A stretch of DNA of 64,000 nucleotides from Sphingomonas sp. SORGH_AS_0950. GTDB taxonomy: Bacteria; Pseudomonadota; Alphaproteobacteria; Sphingomonadales; Sphingomonadaceae. The DNA lies in NCBI RefSeq assembly GCF_030818415.1, contig NZ_JAUTAE010000001.1:4090266-4154265 (forward strand), read 5' to 3'. Positions 1 through 7,561 of the stretch are shown here, piece after piece. The position numbers and the translations under genes are program-made. The notes beneath the pieces are model-generated. The model had not been told where the DNA came from. It did not search any database and saw only the letters and a list, made by a program, of their open reading frames with translations. The stretch's first letter is position 1; every line of letters begins with the position of its first letter.

Positions 1-171
1 AGCAGAGGCCCTGCCGTTGGCGTGACAAGCCAGACAAGTAAGAAAGGACAGGAAAGGTAGGCGTTGCAGTAAGGGGGAAGCTGGGCTTTTGAGCCGCTGA
101 AGATCGATGAAAAAGATTGGAGGTGCTTGTCCGGACCGCTCGGTTCGCGACCCTTAAGCTTCGGAACCACA
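1..171. other. Region upstream of the first gene, no gene seen
   Basis: This stretch is purine-rich and has no convincing reading frame of its own. A GGAGG at 119-123 lies only three bases before a TTG at 127 that is in frame with the next gene, so translation could begin at 127 instead of the ATG at 172. No tRNA fragment matching the tRNA-Glu end of the element is visible, so the other end of the island lies further left. Confidence 0.5.
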
Positions 172-693
172 ATGGATTTCCTGACTACCCCCGTGCACTC
201 GCTGCCGCACGTGCTTCTTCATTATATCTCCTCCGCCTTCGGCAAGCCCGAGGTGCCCGTCCTGGTTTCGGGCGGCGGTATGCCCGCCGACAGCGTTCTG
301 TACGACGCCCAGTCGGTCGTCGTCTCGCTGAGCTGTGTCGCCGCACCTATGTTCCGCAGCAAGATCGAACGGCTCGCGGCGGATCAGTCGATCGACGTGA
401 TGCTGGTACGCTGCTGCCTGACCGGCGGTGACCTGCTGCCGGTGTCGATCGACGTCGTGCTGGCGGGCGGCGGCCTTACCCCCTTCAAGCTTGAGGACCT
501 GGCGCTCTACCGCCACGATGATGGCGGCCTGTGGCTGGTGCCGTTCGGGTTCGGTGGGGCGATCCGGCTGGAAGCGCACGGCCTCGAACTCTATCTGGTG
601 CCACCCTATGCAACGCTCGCCGAACGCGCCGACGGCATCTACCGCGCTGCGTCCGATCTGGCCGAACGCCTCTACCCGCAAGGTGCGTTCTGA
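172..693 (+). CDS. Hypothetical protein, first gene of a five-gene accessory module
   Basis: I do not recognise the family. The product is about 173 aa, soluble, with no signal peptide. Its C-terminal third contains GGLWLVPFGF followed about 30 residues later by ERADGIYRAASDLAERL. The third gene of the module (1400-1957) has the matching blocks AGLWLVP and ERADGLVRAIRMLV in the same order, so the two products share a related C-terminal region. The stop overlaps the next start by one base (TGATG at 691-695), which implies translational coupling. The ATG at 172 was chosen; a TTG at 127 is possible. Function is unknown. The setting, an integrase-carrying element, suggests a mobile-element accessory gene. 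Confidence 0.6.
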   Translation: MDFLTTPVHSLPHVLLHYISSAFGKPEVPVLVSGGGMPADSVLYDAQSVVVSLSCVAAPMFRSKIERLAADQSIDVMLVRCCLTGGDLLPVSIDVVLAGGGLTPFKLEDLALYRHDDGGLWLVPFGFGGAIRLEAHGLELYLVPPYATLAERADGIYRAASDLAERLYPQGAF

Positions 694-1352
694 TGCGGAC
701 CAAGGCCAAGCGCGCAGCCGCAACACCCAGCGTCGAGGTCAACCCGGGCTGCCTGCCGGATCCGGCAAACCCGCATAGCTGGCTGGTGCTGACCGGCGAC
801 GATGCCCATCGTGATGCGACCCGTGTCATGTATGGCTGCCTGCGACCCAGCTTTCGCGGCCACCTGAACAGCGCGGCGGCCTTTGCCGCCGCCAAACTGA
901 CCGTCGGTGCACCACCCGACACGCCGCCATGGACGCTGACCGCCGCACGGGCCGAGGTGCTGCTGCCGCCGGGGGCGGATGACCGGCTGTCCGACGCGCG
1001 TATCCTGATGGAGACGGTCGACGCGGAACTGCCGGTCAAGGCCAAGGCCCTGCTCGCCTATCTGACCTTCACCTTCCCGACCGCGCGACTGCACGAGCAA
1101 TATGAACTGGTCCGCGACTTCACCCGCCAACTGCTCGTTGTGCCGTTCGAGGTGGCCGCACTGCTGGTCCAGCATGCGCCCCACCGGGCCGGAAGTGCCA
1201 GCCCGCCGCATGTTCATGTTCTCCTTGCTGGCCCCAGGCGACTGACGCCGCTGGGCTTTGGCGAATGGGTGACACCGCTCGCCACCGACAAGGCCCATGC
1301 CCTGGTCGGCAACGCCTTTCGGGCATTCCAGGCCGACTGGCGGCAAGCCTGA
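693..1352 (+). CDS. MobA/MobL-relaxase-like domain protein (shortened, HxH motif)
   Basis: A 219-aa protein. Its middle and C-terminal parts read like the core of a MobA/MobL-type HUH relaxase: a helix ending in LVRDFTRQLL, a strand ALLVQHAPHR, then PPHVHVLL, which corresponds to the metal-binding His-x-His strand of that family. Full relaxases are far longer and carry an N-terminal catalytic tyrosine segment, which I do not see, so this is either a derived single-domain protein or a degenerate relaxase. It overlaps the upstream gene by one base and is followed by a 47-base gap. Family similarity is my reading of motifs; nicking activity is doubtful without the tyrosine. It could also be a conserved protein of Sphingomonas plasmids with another role. 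Confidence 0.5.
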   Translation: MRTKAKRAAATPSVEVNPGCLPDPANPHSWLVLTGDDAHRDATRVMYGCLRPSFRGHLNSAAAFAAAKLTVGAPPDTPPWTLTAARAEVLLPPGADDRLSDARILMETVDAELPVKAKALLAYLTFTFPTARLHEQYELVRDFTRQLLVVPFEVAALLVQHAPHRAGSASPPHVHVLLAGPRRLTPLGFGEWVTPLATDKAHALVGNAFRAFQADWRQA

Positions 1353-1399
1353 ACACGCTGGCGCCCGCCGGCGAACCAACACCATCATCGGGAAACATC

Positions 1400-1957
1400 A
1401 TGAACGATAACGAACCCTGGCCGCGGATCGGCCAGGCGATGAACTCGCACGTCGTGCGGACACTGGCGCAGGGAGCGGAGTGGCGGCTCACCGACATGCC
1501 GGCCGACCTCGGCCTGCCGCTCGCTGGCTGCCTGTATAGCGAGGCGAACCACCTGCTGGTCACGACAACGGTCGGCAATCTCGCCGCGTCCATCGCCGCG
1601 ATGGACAGCGCGCTGCTCGCGACCCGGTCGGACGCGCTGATCGTCAGGGCTACAGCCGAGGACGGGATGCCGGGCTTTGCGTTGGGTGTGTGGCATAGCG
1701 GGCGGGTTACCTGGCACTGGATGCTGACGCTCTGGGTTGGTGTCGACGCTGGCCTGTGGCTCGTGCCGACACCGGACAAGCGGGATGGCACGGCTGCTTC
1801 GGGGTTCCGGCTGACGGCGCGACATCTTCGTGTCGAAGAGGTGCCGTGGCGAACGGCACACGAACGCGCCGATGGCTTGGTCCGGGCCATCCGCATGCTG
1901 GTCCACGGCGAGCGCGGCCTGGCATCCGGCCCTGCGGACGGGGAGGATCGGTCATGA
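1400..1957 (+). CDS. Hypothetical protein, third gene of the module, partly paralogous to the first
   Basis: A 185-aa soluble protein of unknown family. The blocks AGLWLVP and ERADGLVRAIRMLV near the C-terminus mirror blocks in the gene at 172-693, so a shared domain or an old duplication is likely. The N-terminal half contains an Ala-rich helical stretch around MDSALLATRSDALIVRA. The ATG at 1400 was chosen because upstream in-frame codons run into the preceding gene; the bases before it (GGGAAACATC) give a modest ribosome binding site. The stop overlaps the next start as ATGA. No catalytic motif is visible. Confidence 0.55.
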   Translation: MNDNEPWPRIGQAMNSHVVRTLAQGAEWRLTDMPADLGLPLAGCLYSEANHLLVTTTVGNLAASIAAMDSALLATRSDALIVRATAEDGMPGFALGVWHSGRVTWHWMLTLWVGVDAGLWLVPTPDKRDGTAASGFRLTARHLRVEEVPWRTAHERADGLVRAIRMLVHGERGLASGPADGEDRS

Positions 1958-2307
1958 CGGTGCCGATGCCCCGCCTGCTGCGGCAGGCGTGCTGGGCGCT
2001 CGTCATCGCCTTCCCGCTGCTCGTGCTGGCCGGCCAGCACTGGCAGCACGCGGCGGCGGGGCCGAGTACGCGAGGCGTGATGGCGGTCGCCGCCGTCATA
2101 TGCCCGTCGGCCGTCGAGCGGGTCCGGGCGGTGCGCGTCGCTGATGGGGCGCACGCGCTTGACCGTGCTGTCCTGCGGCGGATCACGGCGCAGCTTCACA
2201 TGGGATCGGGTTGCTCGATCCCGCACGAACCGCCTGCCGCGCGGGCTGATCAACAGCGCGATCGCGGTGGAGGGGAGAAGATGAGGGGGATGGGCAAGTC
2301 GATGTGA
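1954..2307 (+). CDS. Small single-span membrane or exported protein
   Basis: A 117-aa product beginning with a positively charged residue pair and a hydrophobic stretch (WALVIAFPLLVLAG, about residues 14-27), which looks like a signal anchor or signal peptide. The remainder is polar with two cysteines, and the tail is rich in Arg, Gly and Lys. It overlaps the gene before it by four bases (ATGA) and its stop overlaps an alternative GTG start of the gene after it, so the module is probably one transcript. Family unknown. Confidence 0.5.
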   Translation: MTVPMPRLLRQACWALVIAFPLLVLAGQHWQHAAAGPSTRGVMAVAAVICPSAVERVRAVRVADGAHALDRAVLRRITAQLHMGSGCSIPHEPPAARADQQRDRGGGEKMRGMGKSM

Positions 2308-2342
2308 TCCCCGTGGTGGGGATGAAACAAGGAAGACACACC

Positions 2343-2831
2343 ATGAACCCCGACCAGACCGCCCATGTCCGCGCCCATGTCGCTGCCGTTTCCAAGCTCT
2401 TGCTCGACAACAAGATCATGAACCCCGGCCTGATGATCATGGCCGGTGATCCGCTCGACCATCTCCAGCAGATCGCGTTCGGTCGCACGGCCGTTGAGGC
2501 ACAGGTTGATCTCATCTATCTCGAATTCGCCGTCGGCGAAGACGACGTCCCCGTCATGACCGGGATCACCGTCATGCTGCCGCGCGACACCGTCTGCTAC
2601 GTTTCGACGAGATGCCGCCTGTCGCTCATCCCCGGCAAGGCTCGCGCGGTGATCGTGCCGCAGGACGGGGCTCAGTCCCACTTCAAGGTGCTGCCGGGCG
2701 AGATCGTGCAGGTGCGGGGGTGGCCGGCGTCGCTGGCGGCCGGATGTGACCGCGCGACCGCGAAGCTGGCGGCGCTGGTTCGCGACGGCGCCGACCTGGG
2801 AGGCCAAGTCAATTTGCAGACCTGGTGTTGA
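2343..2831 (+). CDS. Hypothetical protein, last gene of the module
   Basis: A 162-aa protein with no signal peptide or membrane span; family not recognised. An AAGGA at about 2329-2333 is well placed for the ATG at 2343; a GTG at 2304 overlapping the previous stop is the alternative. The central part (LIYLEFAVGEDDVPVMTGITVMLPRD) alternates hydrophobic and polar residues, suggesting beta structure. It closes a run of five same-strand genes with tiny gaps or overlaps; the strong hairpin at 3029-3065 lies about 200 bases downstream and may bound the transcript. Confidence 0.55.
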   Translation: MNPDQTAHVRAHVAAVSKLLLDNKIMNPGLMIMAGDPLDHLQQIAFGRTAVEAQVDLIYLEFAVGEDDVPVMTGITVMLPRDTVCYVSTRCRLSLIPGKARAVIVPQDGAQSHFKVLPGEIVQVRGWPASLAAGCDRATAKLAALVRDGADLGGQVNLQTWC

Positions 2832-3317
2832 TATTCAAAGCTGCTGCCGCCCAGTCGGCAGCAGCATTATCATTCCCATCCGACTGACGCACTTTTGCAA
2901 GAATAAATCGCTATCCTTTTTCGCGGAGCAGGGTCGATCGTCTGTTTCAAGGGTTATTGTATGCTGGAATGCCAACATTGTTTGATAAGGGCATGATGTG
3001 GGACAAAGCCGTCGTTTGCATTACACAGGCTGAACGTCAGCTCTTGTAAGAGGCTGACGTTCAGCGCTTGCTCGAGCGGCGTCGCGTTATGACAAAAGCT
3101 GGGCCGGTGGCCGACAGGCGGAAGTTTATCCGAAGCGGCTGCTACAATCGGGGGCTGTCGTATAGAAACACCCGGGCCCAGAGTCCTCCGAGGTGAACAG
3201 CGTCGGCGACTGCACGACCCTTCAGAATGCGAAAAATTGCGGCGCCGCTAACACGGACTGGGAAGCTTCTCCTTTCCGATCACGCCTACGTCTATAGGCG
3301 ACAGGTGGGACACGTTT
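2832..3317. other. Long intergenic stretch of the element; hairpin but no gene
   Basis: About 490 bases without a supported gene. The base composition is noticeably lower in GC than the flanks, with AT-rich runs around 2880-2960. It contains the hairpin annotated at 3029-3065. Short reading frames exist on both strands but none has a good start site plus codon usage like the neighbours. Confidence 0.5.
3029..3065. repeat. Strong inverted repeat (hairpin) of unknown role
   Basis: The left arm GCTGAACGTCAG (3029-3040) is matched perfectly by CTGACGTTCAGC at 3054-3065, and pairing continues inward through CTCTT/AAGAG past one unpaired G. There is no T-run on either side, so a simple intrinsic terminator is not supported. 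Possible roles are a plasmid-type origin or transfer site, a protein-binding site, or a weak bidirectional terminator of the five-gene module. Confidence 0.6.
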
Positions 3318-3360
3318 ATGACCTTACCGAACAAGGGGCACTGGAACGCGCCTGCTCTAG
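3318..3360 (+). pseudogene. 5' fragment of a small gene split by the insertion sequence
   Basis: An ATG at 3318 follows AGGTGGGA at 3302-3309 at good spacing. The frame runs into the CTAG at the left end of the insertion sequence. If the element and one CTAG copy are removed, the frame continues from 4199 without a stop to 4566, giving a reconstructed product of 136 aa whose middle (AGVAHLYAQLAQVISADTRA) is protein-like. The last part would overlap the convergent gene at 4392-5417, so the intact gene may have been shorter or already decayed. Family unknown. Confidence 0.4.
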
Positions 3361-3420
3361 GGTCAGGACCCATTGATGTGAGCGTCGCGATCTGATTCAG
3401 GCTTCCGCAAGGAGACCGGG

Positions 3421-3768
3421 ATGAGCGACCTGTTTTGGCTGACGGACGAGCAGATGGAGCGCCTGCAGCCGTTCTTTCCCAAGAGCCACGGCAAGCCGAG
3501 GGTGGACGACCGGCGGGTGCTGAGCGGCATCGTGTTCGTCAACAAGAACGGGCTGCGCTGGCGAGATGCGCCCAGCGCCTACGGCCCGCACAAGACGCTG
3601 TATAACCGGTGGAAGCGCTGGGGCGAGCGAGGCGTGTTCACGCGCATGATGGAGGGGTTAGCTGCGGGCGATGCCGAGCCCAAGACCGTGATGATCGACG
3701 CGACCTACCTGAAGGCGCACCGCACGGCATCGAGCTTGCGGGTTAAAAAGGGGATCTCGGCCGCCTGA
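3421..3768 (+). CDS. IS5 family transposase, first frame (OrfA)
   Basis: A 115-aa product starting with an N-terminal DNA-binding region (MSDLFWLTDEQMERLQPFFP) typical of IS427-group transposases. The first catalytic aspartate is in VMIDATYLKAHRTA near residue 90. The frame ends soon after an A5 run at 3745-3749 (GTTAAAAAGGGG). A -1 slip there enters the second frame, which continues GDLGRLIGRTKGG; this would make the full transposase. Translated without the slip it gives only the DNA-binding part plus one catalytic residue, usually an inhibitor in this family. Confidence 0.85.
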   Translation: MSDLFWLTDEQMERLQPFFPKSHGKPRVDDRRVLSGIVFVNKNGLRWRDAPSAYGPHKTLYNRWKRWGERGVFTRMMEGLAAGDAEPKTVMIDATYLKAHRTASSLRVKKGISAA

Positions 3769-3788
3769 TCGGTCGGACCAAAGGCGGC

Positions 3789-4178
3789 ATGAACACCAAG
3801 CTCCATGCCGTTGCCGATGCGAACGGCCGCCCCTTGAGCTTCTTCATGACCGCCGGCCAAGTCAGCGACTACACCGGCGCGGCAGCGCTGCTGGACGAAC
3901 TGCCAAAAGCGCAGTGGCTGCTCGGGGACCGCGGCTACGACGCCGACTGGTTCCGCGACGCCCTCCAGGCCAAGGGCATCCAGCCCTGCATCCCGGGCCG
4001 GCGATCACGCAACGAGCCGGTCAGGTACGACAAGCGTCGCTACCGGCGTCGCAGCCGCATCGAGATCATGTTCGGCCGCCTTAAGGACTGGAGGCGCGTC
4101 GCTACCCGCTACGATCGCTGCCCCACGGCCTTCTTCTCCGCCGTCGCTCTCGCTGCCACCGTTATCTTCTGGCTGTGA
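3789..4178 (+). CDS. IS5 family transposase, second frame (OrfB, catalytic)
   Basis: The frame is open from about 3750 and is expressed as a fusion with the first one through -1 frameshifting; the internal ATG at 3789 (MNTKLHAVADANGRP) is probably not the natural start. The second catalytic aspartate lies in LLGDRGYDADWF. The C-terminal signature with the catalytic glutamate is YRRRSRIEIMFGRLKDWRR, matching the Y-x2-R-x3-E-x6-K pattern of the family. It ends sixteen bases before the right inverted repeat tip. No disruption is seen. Confidence 0.85.
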   Translation: MNTKLHAVADANGRPLSFFMTAGQVSDYTGAAALLDELPKAQWLLGDRGYDADWFRDALQAKGIQPCIPGRRSRNEPVRYDKRRYRRRSRIEIMFGRLKDWRRVATRYDRCPTAFFSAVALAATVIFWL

Positions 4179-4198
4179 TCAACGAGTCCTGACCCTAG

Positions 4199-4391
4199 CA
4201 AAAAGCGGATCGGTAGTCCGCGTCGCAGGCGTAGCGCATCTATACGCGCAATTGGCGCAGGTTATCTCGGCGGACACGAGGGCCGTATTCGACTTCCTGA
4301 CCGCGCTGGTACGCCACCAAGTGCTCGATGCGATCGAGCGGCATCCGCGACCGAGCAGCGCCAGAACGTGTAGATCGGTCCTAGCCGACGC
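4199..4391 (+). pseudogene. 3' part of the gene split by the insertion sequence
   Basis: Continuing the reconstructed frame from 3318, this stretch encodes SGSVVRVAGVAHLYAQLAQV and then ADTRAVFDFLTALVRHQVLD with high GC at third positions. The frame stays open past the end of the convergent HEPN-motif gene and stops at 4566. No family is recognised. Whether the 4392-4566 part was ever coding on this strand is uncertain. Confidence 0.35.
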
Positions 4392-5417
4392 TCATACCCG
4401 CATCACAAAGCCGGCGTTGAGTTCGAATGGCGCGTCGAGCAGCAGTCCCCACAGGTCGCGCACCATGGTCTGCAGGTCGCCGGATGCGGTGACGGCGACG
4501 GGGATCGCGCCATGCATGAGATCGTTGCGCGCCAGCCGCGCCGTCTGCAGCCGCTGGCCGAGATAGGACGAAATCAATCCGCCACCCTCCAAATCCTCGA
4601 TCTTCGTTTTCAAATTGCGTTCGCGCAGCGTCTTGCGGGATACCGGGGCCATCGTGTGATGGTGCGCGGCGAAGGCCTGGCGGGGCACCGTAGTAACGGC
4701 GCCATAGGCGAAGAAGACTTCGTTGATGAGCGCTTCGGCCACCGAGAAATTGATGGCGAAGCTGGCGGGGGCCAACTGCGCATGGTGCAGAACCGCCGCC
4801 TGATAGTTCATGGCCATGCAGACCTGCAGATTTGCGTAAGCGAAGGCCGACGCGCGGGCCGCGAGACTTTCGGTAAAGCGCGCCGCATCGGACAGATCGC
4901 CGGCACTGATCAGCTGCATGCGCGGTGCATTCTGCCTGGCGGCGGCGAGTTTCGGGCCAAGCACTGCGGTCGCATACGCGGTGTTTTCGACGGCGATCAC
5001 GTCGCCTCGACGCTCGAACGCCAGAATGTCATTCATGCTCGCGCTGACCGCGCCCGATAGGGCGGTATGGCGGATGGCGCAGATGCGTCCGAACACCGCG
5101 CCGGCGATGAAGTTGGCGAAGAGCAGCCGCCGGCCTTGCAGGACGAGAATCTCGTCGCGCCGCTCGGTGACATGGTCGGGAATCGCGAAGGCGCCCGGCC
5201 CGACCGCGTCGAACTGCTCGATCGACGCCAGTTCCCCGCTGTCGAGGAACTGGATCGCGATGGCGCCAAGCTCGGTCAGATAGATCGTCGCGATATCGCC
5301 GAAGGTCAGTTGGGCGACGATCGCCAGCGGTGCGGCGGCAGCGTCGGTGCCGAACACATGTTCGGTGTTCGGCATGATGAGGATCGAGTCGACAAGGCGT
5401 TTTGCGATTATCTGCAT
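4392..5417 (-). CDS. HEPN-motif protein beside the integrase (candidate defence or toxin gene)
   Basis: A 341-aa protein not matching a family I can name. The C-terminal third looks like a HEPN domain: a helix NFSVAEALINEVFFAYG is followed about 70 residues later by LARNDLMHG, containing Arg297-N-D-L-M-His302. This is the R-x4-6-H motif that forms the RNase active site in many HEPN proteins. The N-terminal 200 residues are alpha/beta and unassigned; no membrane span is evident. It sits between an insertion sequence and the element's integrase, a common place for defence cargo, with no obvious MNT-type antitoxin partner nearby. RNase activity and defence function are inferences. An alternative start is Met15. 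Confidence 0.55.
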   Translation of the reverse strand: MQIIAKRLVDSILIMPNTEHVFGTDAAAAPLAIVAQLTFGDIATIYLTELGAIAIQFLDSGELASIEQFDAVGPGAFAIPDHVTERRDEILVLQGRRLLFANFIAGAVFGRICAIRHTALSGAVSASMNDILAFERRGDVIAVENTAYATAVLGPKLAAARQNAPRMQLISAGDLSDAARFTESLAARASAFAYANLQVCMAMNYQAAVLHHAQLAPASFAINFSVAEALINEVFFAYGAVTTVPRQAFAAHHHTMAPVSRKTLRERNLKTKIEDLEGGGLISSYLGQRLQTARLARNDLMHGAIPVAVTASGDLQTMVRDLWGLLLDAPFELNAGFVMRV

Positions 5418-5726
5418 CGCGACCGTCTAATGGTTCGGTCCGGCATTGGAACCTATCAACGGTAGATCCAGACAACAACACCCGCGGTTGCGGCCTCTCA
5501 GATAGTGGCAGCTTTCCCGACAGTCGACGCCGCGTTAAAAGGCTAATACCGGGGCGCCTTGCTGACAGCTCGATTAAAGCCTTCTTGGCAAGTTCCGCTA
5601 GAAGCGGACATTCACGGTGTCTGAGTTGGACGACCGGCCTTGGTCGGTAGCCGCCGCTCATTGTCGTCCATCAGGGCGAGATACATATCATGCAGCGACG
5701 TGAAGTTTGGCTCGCCGCGCTGGTTC
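5418..5726. other. Gap between HEPN-motif gene and integrase, no gene seen
   Basis: About 310 bases. A minus-strand frame starting near 5661 is open across part of it but continues antisense-like through the HEPN gene in another frame and has no family resemblance, so it was not called. The promoter of the HEPN gene is probably here. Confidence 0.45.
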
Positions 5727-7544
5727 TCATGTCATTTTTCGGCCCGTTGCGATCACCGGTTGCCAATCGACCGAAGGGTATTGAATCTTCTCTACGGCGT
5801 CGCGGAGTACCGTCATTTCGGCGCCGCGCCCATACAGCGTGCTGACGGATCCATCTGCATGGCCGAAGAGCAAATCGACGATTTCTCTCAGAACCTTGCC
5901 GCGCACGGCGCGCTTCCCGGTGTGACGAAACGAGTAGAACACCAGTTCCGGATCGGACAGGCCGATTGCATCGAGGAAATCGTTCAACACGCGCGACAGG
6001 CGTTGCGTCCGGCTGCCATAGGCATTGGCTTCGAGTTCGGGGAACAGCCATTCCGCGCCTTCCGCGCGGCGCGCATTCACCATATCAAGGAAGCCCGCTT
6101 CGAGCAGCGTCGAATGCAACGGGATGTCCCGCTTGGCGCTGGCAGTCTTCATCCGCTTGGCTGGCCCCTCTTGCTCCTGGCGGACGCGCAGACGATCGGG
6201 TTCGATGGCAATGTATGGGATGCCATCGTCGGTCTTGATGTTGCCCGGCCGCAGTTTGCCCAGTTCTTCGAGGCGGCAACCGGTGAATGCGGCGAGCATC
6301 AGTACCCAGAACAGCGTTCGCGGCGCTACCCCGTCACGTTCAGGCAGAGGAGCGTTGAAGATTCTTGCCATATCCTCCGGCTCGAACGGGAGGCGCGGAT
6401 CCTGCAAAGAGTTTGTTGGCAAGGATTTCACCGTCTTGGCAACATTGTCCTCGATGACCTCCATTTCCTCGACTGCGTGTTCGAGGGTCACCCTTATGGC
6501 TGAAAGTGCCTTATTGACGGTACCATTCGCTAGCTTCGGTAATCCCTCAGCTTCGGCTAATTCGACCTGTTCTAACAAGGGGAGCGCGGTAACCTTCTTC
6601 TTTGCCCGACTGGGAAGTCCGGAACAGGTGCGGCGATAGGCGCGTACCATCGATGCCGTGATCTGATCGACGGGTGGGTCGTCATGAAGCTGGGCGAACC
6701 GATTCACGGCGGTTCGCCACTCGTCGACGAGTTTGGCCTCGCGCGGCTCGAACTTTGCCCAGGCTTCATAGACCTGGGTGATTGTCGGCATCGTCTTGGC
6801 TGGCGGCGTCGGCAGCTGTGATTTTTTCGAAGGTGGGGATAGCGCGGGGAGGACCGCCCCGGAGCCCGTCACAAGGACCGAGGGTGGTAGGATGCGGCTC
6901 CGTGCCGGATCGATGCTGAGAGCACAGGCAGCGCAGAGCCTGTCAAGGTAAGCGCGACCAATTGCCTCGTAGAGTTCGGGCGCCAGCGGCCAGCCCAGGG
7001 CGTTGGCGGAGGCTACCGCTGCGATCAACCACTCGATTGGATCGAGGGTGGGGAGGGCGGCAACCCGCTGTAGCGTCTCGAGCCAGGGCAGGGGCATGAA
7101 GTCGGGCACCGCATTCAACATAACGGTTCGGCTTGTGTGGTCCCGCAGATCATCAAGGCCCGGCGGCGCGCCGAAGTCGTAGCGTGCACCGGGCGCATGG
7201 TCAGTCAGGCCGTTGGCATATTCGAATGCCCCGAGCTCGAGCGCGGCGAGCTTCTGCGCCGCGCCGCGGAGTTGCTCATCCGATTGTCCGTCGAGAAAAT
7301 CGTCGACCATCACACGTGCCGAGCGGAGTTGCCGGCTGGCCAAGGCGCGACGGGCGGCGGCAAGCTTCTGCTCATAGATCACGGCATGCGGATGGTAGCG
7401 CTGACGGGCTTCGTCGGGATCGCGGGTATCGAGGGTGCGCTTGTACTCGCTCGACGCGCCATCGAAGAACGGGCGGAGCGCGGCGGGGACGACCCGTCGA
7501 AAGTAGAAAATGCCGGTGCGAGGATCTTTGAAAGGGGTGGCCAT
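5727..7544 (-). CDS. int: Tyrosine recombinase (integrase) of the genomic element
   Basis: A 605-aa site-specific recombinase. The N-terminus (DPRTGIFYFRRVVPAALRPF) is the arm-binding region seen in large integrases of islands, followed by a core-binding domain and a C-terminal catalytic domain. Catalytic residues visible are Arg in FTGCRLEELGKLR, the His-x-x-Arg-like SFRHTGKRAVRG, a later His in LLFGHADGS and the nucleophile Tyr in STLYGRG. It reads away from tRNA-Glu, and its 5' end is about 95 bases from the tRNA 3' end, the usual layout for tRNA-targeting elements. The ATG at 7544 is preferred; a TTG at 7577 is possible. It is longer than phage integrases (about 400 aa) because of an extended N-terminal half. 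Confidence 0.85.
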   Translation of the reverse strand: MATPFKDPRTGIFYFRRVVPAALRPFFDGASSEYKRTLDTRDPDEARQRYHPHAVIYEQKLAAARRALASRQLRSARVMVDDFLDGQSDEQLRGAAQKLAALELGAFEYANGLTDHAPGARYDFGAPPGLDDLRDHTSRTVMLNAVPDFMPLPWLETLQRVAALPTLDPIEWLIAAVASANALGWPLAPELYEAIGRAYLDRLCAACALSIDPARSRILPPSVLVTGSGAVLPALSPPSKKSQLPTPPAKTMPTITQVYEAWAKFEPREAKLVDEWRTAVNRFAQLHDDPPVDQITASMVRAYRRTCSGLPSRAKKKVTALPLLEQVELAEAEGLPKLANGTVNKALSAIRVTLEHAVEEMEVIEDNVAKTVKSLPTNSLQDPRLPFEPEDMARIFNAPLPERDGVAPRTLFWVLMLAAFTGCRLEELGKLRPGNIKTDDGIPYIAIEPDRLRVRQEQEGPAKRMKTASAKRDIPLHSTLLEAGFLDMVNARRAEGAEWLFPELEANAYGSRTQRLSRVLNDFLDAIGLSDPELVFYSFRHTGKRAVRGKVLREIVDLLFGHADGSVSTLYGRGAEMTVLRDAVEKIQYPSVDWQPVIATGRKMT

Positions 7545-7561
7545 ACGGATCACTTTGTACG

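Larger units (their letters stand above)
3361..4194 (+). mobile_element. IS5 family (IS427-like) insertion sequence, complete
   Basis: The element is about 834 bp. Its ends are inverted repeats: GGTCAGGACCCATTGATG at the left and, read inward from the right, GGTCAGGACTCGTTGATC. Both ends are flanked by CTAG (3357-3360 and 4195-4198), most simply a target duplication. It carries a transposase in two overlapping frames joined by a slippery A-run, the usual plan for this group. Both frames are intact, so the copy could still be active. Confidence 0.85.

Noticed and set aside
3421..4178. Transposase read as a broken pseudogene because of its two frames
   Set aside because: The break sits at an A5 slippery run and all catalytic residues are intact, as expected for programmed frameshifting in this IS group.
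5029..5661. Minus-strand 210-codon frame overlapping the HEPN-motif gene start
   Set aside because: Arg-rich, out of frame with the HEPN gene and without a plausible start site; considered a shadow.
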